From: Euryarchaeota archaeon UBA558
GTDB lineage: Archaea > Thermoplasmatota > Poseidoniia > Poseidoniales > Thalassarchaeaceae
Assembly: GCA_002507175.1 (NCBI GenBank)
Contig: DAZE01000012.1
Coordinates: 91,725 to 155,724, forward strand
Length of the DNA: 64,000 bases
Reading direction: 5' to 3'
Shown here piece by piece: positions 17,938 to 25,203 of this stretch. The number at the start of each line of letters is the position of its first letter. Position 1 is the stretch's first letter. The notes below the pieces were generated by a model. It had not been told where the DNA came from. It did not search any database and saw only the letters and a list, made by a program, of their open reading frames with translations. Both the position numbers and the translations under genes were made by a program.

Positions 17938-19367
17938 ACCTCAGAATAATCCCATGTAGTACCATCGGGCGTGTCCTGAATGGATACCCCCAACCCCAAC
18001 AATTGATCCCTGATGTTATCGGCTTCTGCCCAGTTCTTGGTCGATCTGGCTCTATCCCTTTTTTCGATTAATGCCTTTACTTCGTCCATAATGATGGAGA
18101 TTTTCGAATCCCTTTCGGCCATCTTGTTTGCAAAGAAGTCTGAATCAGGTATGATTCCCAGTACACTCCCGGCAAACTCCAAAAGCCATCCTACACAAGA
18201 GTTGGAGAGTGATTCATCGCCGGCCGAATTCGCACGGTTGAGTATTCTGACTACTGATTGAGTTTCCGCGATGGCAACTCTTGTATTCAGATCGTCATTC
18301 ATTCCTGATACCAATTTTTTCTCTGCCTCCGTTAGAATATCATTCCCTTCCCAGGATGCTGCTGTCGCTGGCCCGCCAGCTTCCATGATTGCGCCAATTA
18401 ACCTAGCGTGATTTTTTTTGGCGTCATCTAAGAGAACCTGATTGAAATCAATTGGTTGCCTGTATGGAGCGTTGATTAATGCATACCTCAATACTAAAGA
18501 TCCCACTGCATCGATTGCTTCAGCTATCGTCCAGAAATTGCCCAACGACTTCGACATTTTTTCGCCGTCGATGTTTATCATTCCGTTGTGCATCCAATGC
18601 CGTGCAAATGGCTTGATTCCATGGCAACATTCTGATTGGAATATTTCTGCCTCGTGATGCGGAAACATGAGGTCTGATCCTCCTCCATGAATGTCAACCT
18701 GCTCCCCAAAATGATCGAATACCATTGCTGAGCATTCTATGTGCCAACCCGGCCTACCAGCACCATAGGGACTTTCCCACGAGGGTTCATCCGGCTTGGC
18801 GAATTTCCAGAGGGCAAAATCTCTGTGATCTCTCTTCCCGAGACCAGTCCTGGCGACTCGCCCCCCCGCGCCAGAGCGGACCATATCGAGGGTTTGGCCT
18901 GTTAACGCTCCGTATTTCTCTGGGGCGGTATCTATCTCGAAATACACCCCGTCATCGGCGACGTATGCATTGCCTTTTTCTACTAATTTCTCAATCATTC
19001 CGATTATGCTCTCGATGCTTTCAGTAACTCGGGGGTAAGCATCGGCTTTCCGGACGTTCAACGCTTTCATGGACTCAACGTAGCTATCTATGTGTCTGTT
19101 TGAGATTTCTGTGAAGTCAACTCCCTCTTCTTTCGCTGCATCAATAATCGTATCTGATATATCAGTGAAATTTGTCACATACCTCGTATCAATCTGGTTA
19201 AAATTCAGCCATCTAACTAGCGTGTCAAACGCGATGGCCTGTCGAGCGTGACCAATGTGGCTGGGAGAATATGGTGTAATCCCGCATGCGTATATGGTGA
19301 TCTCATCGCCAGAGTAAGAGACCTCTCTTTTTCGCCGTGAAGCAGTGTCATATAGCCTCAAGATCAC
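17934..19367 (-). CDS. cysS: Cysteinyl-tRNA synthetase
   Basis: 477 residues, class Ia synthetase charging tRNA-Cys. The catalytic signature GITPYSPSHIGHAR carries the HIGH motif and the zinc-ligand cysteine (YACGITPYSP). GWHIECSAM and GGGSDLMFPHHEAE hold the other zinc ligands. EKMSKSLGNFWTI is the KMSKS loop. The C-terminal anticodon-recognition helical region ends in DTPDGTTWDYSEV. Normal length for the family. Its 3' end overlaps that of the amidohydrolase fusion gene by four bases. The presence of CysRS indicates direct charging rather than reliance on the SepRS/SepCysS route alone. Confidence 0.97.
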   Translation of the reverse strand: MILRLYDTASRRKREVSYSGDEITIYACGITPYSPSHIGHARQAIAFDTLVRWLNFNQIDTRYVTNFTDISDTIIDAAKEEGVDFTEISNRHIDSYVESMKALNVRKADAYPRVTESIESIIGMIEKLVEKGNAYVADDGVYFEIDTAPEKYGALTGQTLDMVRSGAGGRVARTGLGKRDHRDFALWKFAKPDEPSWESPYGAGRPGWHIECSAMVFDHFGEQVDIHGGGSDLMFPHHEAEIFQSECCHGIKPFARHWMHNGMINIDGEKMSKSLGNFWTIAEAIDAVGSLVLRYALINAPYRQPIDFNQVLLDDAKKNHARLIGAIMEAGGPATAASWEGNDILTEAEKKLVSGMNDDLNTRVAIAETQSVVRILNRANSAGDESLSNSCVGWLLEFAGSVLGIIPDSDFFANKMAERDSKISIIMDEVKALIEKRDRARSTKNWAEADNIRDQLLGLGVSIQDTPDGTTWDYSEV

Positions 19368-19389
19368 AATAACCGCCTCTGGACTCCGG

Positions 19390-20085
19390 TCAAGAACCCC
19401 TCGCTGCTCTGACCAGTGCTGAGTACATTTGGAATTGATTTATCCTCTCTGGGTGCCATTGAACCCCGTGGAAAAACCTGTGGGAGGGTTTCTCAACTGC
19501 TTCTATCAAACCATCGTGGGAAGCCCTACCAGTGACGATTAGACTACCAGCGTTTTCAACTCCCTGATGATGTGTTGAATTCACTGAAACTTTGGGTCCC
19601 AATTCCGAGTGGACAAGAGTTCCAGGAACCAATTCAACATGATGGTCAGAAACTCCCCCATTCCACGAGCCATGTGATTCATAGCCACTAGTGTTGGGTA
19701 AATGTTGATGCATGTGGCCCCCCTCGACTACGCACATCATTTGCATACCCCTGCAGATCCCAAGGATTGGCAAATCTGATTCAATCGCTGCCTCAATCAG
19801 CAGTTTCTCTCTTTGGTCCTGCAGTGGGTAGGTATCGAGCGTATTTGGGTCAAGTTCGGCACCGTACATTGACGGGTCAATGTCGGGACCACCTGATATC
19901 ACTAAACCGTCCAATGCGTGAATAACATCTGGCATCCCATCATCAGGAGGAAGAATCACTGGTATGCCACCGGATTGAACGATGGCGATTGAATAGGTTG
20001 CTGGCATCACGGTGGCGTCCATATCCCAAGGCCCCCACTTAGTCAGCCTAGTGGGGGCGGTGATCCCTATGATTGGACGACCCAT
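19390..20085 (-). CDS. Class I glutamine amidotransferase, peptidase C26 (gamma-glutamyl hydrolase-like)
   Basis: 231 residues of the PuuD/C26 type. The catalytic cysteine sits in LGICRGMQMMCV (nucleophile elbow), with the His and Glu of the triad in VQWHPERI. The GLVISGGPDIDPSMYG loop is the family oxyanion region. It has NSTHHQGVE, as in gamma-glutamyl-GABA hydrolases. No synthase partner domain is attached, so it probably hydrolyses free gamma-glutamyl compounds. A paralogue of almost the same length lies immediately upstream at 20131-20820, indicating a tandem duplication. Confidence 0.85.
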   Translation of the reverse strand: MGRPIIGITAPTRLTKWGPWDMDATVMPATYSIAIVQSGGIPVILPPDDGMPDVIHALDGLVISGGPDIDPSMYGAELDPNTLDTYPLQDQREKLLIEAAIESDLPILGICRGMQMMCVVEGGHMHQHLPNTSGYESHGSWNGGVSDHHVELVPGTLVHSELGPKVSVNSTHHQGVENAGSLIVTGRASHDGLIEAVEKPSHRFFHGVQWHPERINQFQMYSALVRAARGS

Positions 20086-20130
20086 ACATCCCCCTAGAGG
20101 CCAGTGCCAATGAACTAATCCCTCGTGCCG

Positions 20131-20820
20131 TCAGGATGAGTTGGAGGCGTTCACTAAGGCAGAGATCAGATCTTTCTGCCCCAAGGCCTCAGGGTGCCAT
20201 TGAACGGAAATGAAGAAGTCGGATTCACTATCCTCCAAACCTTCAATCAATCCGTCCTCCGATCTTGCATTGATTGTGAGTGTCCCAGGGTCCGAGACTC
20301 CCTGGTGATGCGCTGAATTCACAATGCAATGATCATCCAAAATCGAAGATAATGAGGTTCCACTCATGACTTCAACCACATGCTTAGACCAATTCCCGCC
20401 CCATGCTCCATGCGACTCAAATGGAGTTGTAGTCGGGAGATGTTGATACAAACTCCCTCCATGGGCGACAGCGATCAGTTGATGGCCTCTGCATATCCCA
20501 AGAACAGGGATGTTCTTTCTCTTTGCTTCTTTTATAAGTGCAATTTCCCACTGGTCTTGAGAAAGTCGTGTATCAGTTGTCTCTGGAGCAGATTCTTGGT
20601 TGTAATTCGATGGGTCGACATCCCTCCCTCCAGCAATTATCAACCCATCCAGAGCGTCCAAGACGGAGCCCGGGTCAGTACCTTCGGACAGGATCAGTGG
20701 CGTTCCGCCACATTCCTCAATGATTGACGGGTAATTCCATGGAAGCATCACTACGTCCCGATCTTCGGACTCATAGTCTCTCTTGTTTACAGAGGAAGTT
20801 ATGCCTATTCTCGGTTTCAT
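20131..20820 (-). CDS. Class I glutamine amidotransferase, peptidase C26 (second tandem copy)
   Basis: 229 residues and clearly paralogous to the product of 19390-20085. LGICRGHQLIAV holds the nucleophile cysteine, GLIIAGGRDVDPSNYN is the oxyanion loop, NSAHHQGVS is the shared substrate-site segment, and VQWHPEAL carries the His-Glu pair. The two proteins align over their full length with roughly half their residues alike. Its start overlaps the stop of the upstream membrane gene (ATGA at 20820), so the three genes probably form one transcript. Substrate specificity may differ between the copies. Confidence 0.85.
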   Translation of the reverse strand: MKPRIGITSSVNKRDYESEDRDVVMLPWNYPSIIEECGGTPLILSEGTDPGSVLDALDGLIIAGGRDVDPSNYNQESAPETTDTRLSQDQWEIALIKEAKRKNIPVLGICRGHQLIAVAHGGSLYQHLPTTTPFESHGAWGGNWSKHVVEVMSGTSLSSILDDHCIVNSAHHQGVSDPGTLTINARSEDGLIEGLEDSESDFFISVQWHPEALGQKDLISALVNASNSS

Positions 20821-21218
20821 CAGTCACCCTCGCGACTCAATCTTGCATGCCTGAACGATTTGATGCCCGCGAATAGGAATGCTATACCTAGTGTGGTTAG
20901 CAGTATGTGTGAGATGAGAACAAGTCCTGACATGTCACTGAAGCTTATTGCTAACCTAGACCCGCCTGCCAACGCCATCAAAAGTGCCACTACCATGGAA
21001 GCATGCATGAAGTGATGTCTGTTTGTTGGGCTGTAATCAGATAATGTGCCCATGATTAGCAGGGGGGCCCCCATGAATGATGGAATCAAGGCTGTGATCG
21101 ATGGTGGGTCAGACGTTTGGGTGAGATACGAGAATACCCCCCAGACAACTAGAATGCCCCCGAAAGCTTTTGATAGGTTTGGTATTGACATTCCCCATTG
21201 TTTGAAATCATTGGTCAT
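20820..21218 (-). CDS. Four-TM membrane protein
   Basis: 132 residues with about four hydrophobic helices: LSKAFGGILVVWGVFSYL, ITALIPSFMGAPLLIMGTL, MHASMVVALLMALAGG and ISHILLTTLGIAFLFAGI. A basic tail (FRHARLSREGD) follows. The spacing of short loops resembles small uncharacterised integral membrane proteins found beside central-metabolism genes, but no family can be named. It is four bases overlapped with the downstream amidotransferase gene and 114 bases from the upstream HdrD-like gene. Confidence 0.6.
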   Translation of the reverse strand: MTNDFKQWGMSIPNLSKAFGGILVVWGVFSYLTQTSDPPSITALIPSFMGAPLLIMGTLSDYSPTNRHHFMHASMVVALLMALAGGSRLAISFSDMSGLVLISHILLTTLGIAFLFAGIKSFRHARLSREGD

Positions 21219-21332
21219 GGTACCAGCGAGGGGCCCGCGATTTATCAGGCTCTCTGTCGGTGAAGCACTCTGATTTAGTGAGGACCCACACTAACTGGGG
21301 CAGAATGATCGATAGGTTGTTGGATTCGGATT

Positions 21333-23297
21333 CTATGCTGGTAATCCGTCTGATTGTTTCTCGTCTTCCACAATCTTCTCCCAGAGTATCTCTGCGAGAT
21401 CCTTGACATCCATCTCGCACCCTATTGAATCAAGCCCGTCCTTGACCATAACAGAGCAGAACGGACAGCCTATGGCGACTGTGTCAGCCCCTGTTTCGGC
21501 TAATTCTTTGGCGCGTATCACGTTTACACGTTTGTCGGCATCCTCCTCCATCCACATCTGGGCACCCCCAGCACCGCAGCAGAATGAGTCGGTTCCATGT
21601 CTCTCAGGTTCCACATCAACGCCACCGATGACTGAGCGAGGCGCTTGTGTCTCTCCACCTATTCTTCCGAGGTAGCAAGGATCATGGAAGGTTATGTTGT
21701 CCTCTCGTTCCTCTATTTTCGGCAAATTGCCTTCATCTTGCAACTTGGCAAGAATTTGGGAGTGATGGAGCACCTCGAGTTCGTCGGCCCCATAGTCCGG
21801 GTATTCTTTGCCGAGTGTGTGGAAACAGTGTGGGCATGAGGCAACGATTCTCTTTACCCCCAACTCTTGGAAGGTGGACAAATTTGATTCAGCAAGCATT
21901 TGGAATAGATATTCGTTTCCAGCCCGCCTCGCGGGGTCTCCTGAGCAACCTTCTTGCATACCCAGTATCCCAACATCCAGACCAGCTTCCTTCAGTAGGG
22001 ATATGGTGGCACGAGCAACTTTTTGATTGCGTTCATCGAAACTCGCCGCACATCCGACGAAATAGATGTACTCTGCTGGCTCCCCGATTTTAATGTCGAG
22101 GTCTTTCGCCCAATCGCCCCTCTCGTGCGCTCCAAATCCATACGGGTTGGAACCAGATTCCAGGTTCCCCATCGCCACATTGAGTTGCTCAGGATACTCC
22201 ATGGTCTCCATCATTGCATTGCGTCTTAGGTCAGTCAATTTCGGCACGTGTTCGATGTATAGTGGGCATGCATCTACGCAGGCGTGACAGGTTGTGCATG
22301 CCCACACTGCATCTGCTGTCAACCGCTGCATCATTGTCTCATCTGGTTTGTCCCCCGCGAGTAATATCGGGGCATGCTCGTTTGCAAATGATCTCACGTC
22401 GTGAACAATTTGCATCGGGTTGAGTGTCTTCCCTGATTCGTATGCCGGACAGACGTCTTGGCATCTAGCACATGATGTACACGCCCAACCGTCAATCAGC
22501 TGCCTCCAGCTGTATTGGTCGTAGGTAGTCACTCCAAACGTATCGATATCCAAGTCCTCCAATGGCACGGCAAGACCGTTCTCACCAATAGCCAATGGAC
22601 GCATTTTCGCCATCGGGGTCCGATCAAAGAAGAATACGTTAGGGAGGGCCATCACAAGGTGCATGTGTTTTGACAACGGAATCAAAATCAGAAAACTAAA
22701 GATTGCGACCATGTGCATCCAATACGAAGCAATGATTACCGTTTGAGACAATCCAATTCCGGAGACTAGGTATCCTAGTGGCTCCCACAACTTGGATGGC
22801 CCTTCCCCGGATTCAATTATGAACGAGGTGGAGGTGATCGTCAAGATTAGTAGGAGTATGAAATTGCCCTCCAATTGGGACTTTCCTTTCAGCTTCTCGG
22901 GCGTGAATACGACCCTTCTGGCTAGAGCGGCAACACAACCGACGAGCGCCGATGCATATCCCAACTCCACCATCCCATTCCAAGGCCCGACCAATGCACT
23001 CGGTAGGAGGCTGCCTGAGAACCAATTGGCAGTTGCAAGATCCAGCATGTCGCTTGATAGCATCAAGAAGCCCCAGAACATCAGGACGTGCAGAATTCCG
23101 ACGACCCTCTCTTGGAGCACTCTTTTCTGTCCAAGCCAACCTGTTGCTACCTCCATAACTCTGCTGGCCCAGGCATCTGTTCTGTGATCTGGTCCACCGA
23201 TGAGCACTAACCGTATGGCCTTTTGAACTTGATAAACAAAAAAGCTTACAGAAGCCCCACCAAGTAATAACAAGAACACCCATCCGGGAACACCCAA
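21333..23297 (-). CDS. Membrane-bound HdrD/GlpC-like iron-sulphur oxidoreductase with NarI-like domain
   Basis: 654 residues. The N-terminal 220 form about five membrane helices with histidines (GILHVLMFWGFLML, SYWMHMVAIFSFLI, SKHMHLVMALPNVFF) like the NarI/DsrM cytochrome b fold. Two [4Fe-4S] motifs follow, CTSCARCQDVCP and CTTCHACVDACP. Then come two CCG domains (GCAASFDERN with SCPHCFHT; HDPCYLGR with CCGAGGAQ and GCPFC), which in HdrD bind the non-cubane active-site cluster. The fusion resembles electron-transfer proteins that couple a quinone or haem pool to a soluble thiol/disulphide or acyl-CoA partner. The partner here is unknown. The only in-frame start is TTG at 23297. Confidence 0.88.
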   Translation of the reverse strand: MGVPGWVFLLLLGGASVSFFVYQVQKAIRLVLIGGPDHRTDAWASRVMEVATGWLGQKRVLQERVVGILHVLMFWGFLMLSSDMLDLATANWFSGSLLPSALVGPWNGMVELGYASALVGCVAALARRVVFTPEKLKGKSQLEGNFILLLILTITSTSFIIESGEGPSKLWEPLGYLVSGIGLSQTVIIASYWMHMVAIFSFLILIPLSKHMHLVMALPNVFFFDRTPMAKMRPLAIGENGLAVPLEDLDIDTFGVTTYDQYSWRQLIDGWACTSCARCQDVCPAYESGKTLNPMQIVHDVRSFANEHAPILLAGDKPDETMMQRLTADAVWACTTCHACVDACPLYIEHVPKLTDLRRNAMMETMEYPEQLNVAMGNLESGSNPYGFGAHERGDWAKDLDIKIGEPAEYIYFVGCAASFDERNQKVARATISLLKEAGLDVGILGMQEGCSGDPARRAGNEYLFQMLAESNLSTFQELGVKRIVASCPHCFHTLGKEYPDYGADELEVLHHSQILAKLQDEGNLPKIEEREDNITFHDPCYLGRIGGETQAPRSVIGGVDVEPERHGTDSFCCGAGGAQMWMEEDADKRVNVIRAKELAETGADTVAIGCPFCSVMVKDGLDSIGCEMDVKDLAEILWEKIVEDEKQSDGLPA

Positions 23298-23436
23298 ATA
23301 ATCGATTAGAAGAGGGTGTTCGATTCAAACCACGTCCTAGGGGGGGCGTCCCGCTGACCCTATTTAGTGGGTGCGAGCCCTTGAATGATGCTATGCCACG
23401 CGAAGCCACTATGCCAGATGGCCGATCTCGGCGAAC

Positions 23437-24402
23437 ATGGTCAGAGCATACGCCCCTGGCAAAGCCATCCTTTTCGGGGAGCATGCAGTGGTCTACGGCC
23501 ACCCTGCGGTAGCGGTGGCCATAAGTAGGGGGGTCGAGGTGTATATCTCTGAGTCCAAATCTTGGACCGTTGAGAATCGGCCCTTGTGCCCAAATCGGCA
23601 TCCACACCTCAATTGGCTAGTCAAGAGAAATCAATTGACTGACAGGCCAATGTCGATAAAAATATCAAGTGAACTTTTCCCTGCGGCAGGCCAAGGGTCC
23701 TCTGCAGCGCTATCTGTTGCAGCACAACTCGCCTTGGCAGAATCCATGGGACTTTCGACGAATCCTGTCGATGCTGCCATCACGGCACATCAAGCGGAGG
23801 CCCACGCACAACTCGGACGCGCAAGCCCCACAGACACCGCAACTAGCTCCTTGGGCGGCTGTGTAGTCGTGTCTAAGAATCTCTCGGGGACGGCAGACCC
23901 TATTTTCCAAGCAACTCTCGACACCCCAGAAGGAGTAATGGATTGGGATGTTGGAGCAGTGGACCTTACTTTTGATGACATGCCACATATCGTCCTCGGA
24001 CACTCTGGGGACCCCTCCCAAACTGCAAAAATGGTTTCCATGGTCGCAGAGCTTATTTCCGAGAACCAGGAGAAGAAAAAGGACCTGGACTCCATCGGAG
24101 AATTAACCCTGATGGGGTTGGTAGCATTGAGATCGGGAGCCTGGGAAGCTGTTGGCATGACTATGGATGTGTGCCATGAGAAGCTAAGATCCCTGGGCCT
24201 GAGTACACCAATGCTTGAAACCCTGATTGAGGCCGTGCGTCCACATAGCCTGGGCGCTAAAATAACAGGTTCCGGTGGCGGCGGATGCATGATGGCATTG
24301 ACCTATAACCCAGAAAGGGTGGCTCAGATGATAGAGATGAGTGGAGGAAGGGCAATAATCACCCCCATGTACTGCGATGGTGCCAGAATTTTGAGTTCGT
24401 GA
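23437..24402 (+). CDS. mvk: Mevalonate kinase
   Basis: 321-residue GHMP kinase. Family hallmarks are the N-terminal APGKAILFGEHAVVYGHPA, the ATP-binding PAAGQGSSAALSVA loop (PxxxGLGSSA-like) and the C-terminal GAKITGSGGGGCMMAL. The HAVVYG segment is typical of mevalonate kinase rather than homoserine or galactose kinases. It phosphorylates mevalonate to mevalonate-5-phosphate for archaeal lipid synthesis. The next step of the modified archaeal pathway, phosphomevalonate dehydratase, is encoded at 30472-32208. It is divergent from the HdrD-like gene across a 139-base region and is 43 bases upstream of the TBP start. Confidence 0.95.
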   Translation: MVRAYAPGKAILFGEHAVVYGHPAVAVAISRGVEVYISESKSWTVENRPLCPNRHPHLNWLVKRNQLTDRPMSIKISSELFPAAGQGSSAALSVAAQLALAESMGLSTNPVDAAITAHQAEAHAQLGRASPTDTATSSLGGCVVVSKNLSGTADPIFQATLDTPEGVMDWDVGAVDLTFDDMPHIVLGHSGDPSQTAKMVSMVAELISENQEKKKDLDSIGELTLMGLVALRSGAWEAVGMTMDVCHEKLRSLGLSTPMLETLIEAVRPHSLGAKITGSGGGGCMMALTYNPERVAQMIEMSGGRAIITPMYCDGARILSS

Positions 24403-24413
24403 TGGATTGCACT

Positions 24414-24436
24414 CACTTATATATCATATATAAGTG
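24414..24436. promoter_or_regulatory. Palindromic TATA region at the TBP gene
   Basis: A perfect inverted repeat with 11-base arms, CACTTATATAT (24414-24424) and ATATATAAGTG (24426-24436), around one central C. It fills most of the 43 bases between the mevalonate kinase stop and the TBP ATG. The left half puts TTATATAT 22-29 bases before the ATG, where a TATA box for a leaderless transcript would sit; the right half repeats it on the other strand. TBP could therefore bind in both orientations at its own gene. Confidence 0.6.
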
Positions 24437-24445
24437 CCAATCTGT

Positions 24446-25162
24446 ATGAAGAGCGATGAAGAGCGACTAACAGTAGTGAATGTAGTCGCATCAACACGTG
24501 TTGCCGAAGAACTTGACCTACCTGACATCGCAATCCAGTTGAACTGTGAATACGAACCAGAGCAATTTCCAGGAGTCGTTTACAGAGTAGTAGACCCAAA
24601 GTTAGCCATACTCATGTTCAGGTCAGGTAGGGCAGTGTGCACAGGCGGTAAAAATGAGGAGAATATTCAGGAAGGAATAACCAGAATGATTGGTGATCTC
24701 AGAGCGGCAGGCATCGACACATGGGAGGTCGAAGACGTAAAAATCGAAGTCCAAAATATGGTTGCCACCTATGCTCTGCACTATCCGGAGGATTACGACG
24801 GCACTGCTAGGATGGATGACATCAACACTCGCGTGATCGACCTTGACGGGGGCGAAATAAGGCCTGCGACTGACGAAGAGGTAGAAGCAGAAGACCCTAG
24901 AATCAGGGGCATAAAGGAAGGCGAACCACTTGCCACTATGCCACGCAAACTCAACCTCAACAATCTAACTTTCCACTTGCCCTTCGACAAGGTCGAATAC
25001 GAGCCAGAACAATTTCCCGGCCTCATATACAGATTGGACTTCCCACGAGTAGTCTGCCTAATCTTCGGGAGTGGAAAGATGGTAATAACAGGGGCTAGGC
25101 GAAAGGACGAGATCCTTGAGGCAGTCCAATTCATCCAGGATGAATTAGCAGACTTGCTTTGA
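24446..25162 (+). CDS. tbp: TATA-box-binding protein with large internal insertion
   Basis: 238 residues from the ATG at 24446; a GTG at 24434 is in frame but lies in the palindrome. Two TBP half-repeats are visible. The first is VVNVVASTRVAEELD to YEPEQFPGVVYRV (F41) and LMFRSGRAVCTGG (F58). The second contains IEVQNMVATYAL, VEYEPEQFPGLIYRL (F190) and LIFGSGKMVITGA (F207). These phenylalanines are those that kink the TATA box. Archaeal TBPs are typically near 180-200 residues. The excess here is an acidic segment at residues about 113-167 (including TDEEVEAEDPR), inserted within the second repeat. TBP nucleates transcription initiation with TFB. Confidence 0.95.
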   Translation: MKSDEERLTVVNVVASTRVAEELDLPDIAIQLNCEYEPEQFPGVVYRVVDPKLAILMFRSGRAVCTGGKNEENIQEGITRMIGDLRAAGIDTWEVEDVKIEVQNMVATYALHYPEDYDGTARMDDINTRVIDLDGGEIRPATDEEVEAEDPRIRGIKEGEPLATMPRKLNLNNLTFHLPFDKVEYEPEQFPGLIYRLDFPRVVCLIFGSGKMVITGARRKDEILEAVQFIQDELADLL

Positions 25163-25203
25163 TTTACACAACAGTTGATTAAATCAAATGCACTAGATCC
25201 TAC

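Noticed and set aside
23340..23350. Run of seven G between divergent HdrD-like and mevalonate kinase genes
   Set aside because: A short homopolymer without pairing or repeats around it; no function can be supported.
22813..23607. Minus-strand open frame of 264 codons
   Set aside because: It overlaps the HdrD-like gene in another frame and the start of mevalonate kinase on the other strand. Its composition is Arg/Ser/Cys-rich without any domain, so it is a shadow frame.
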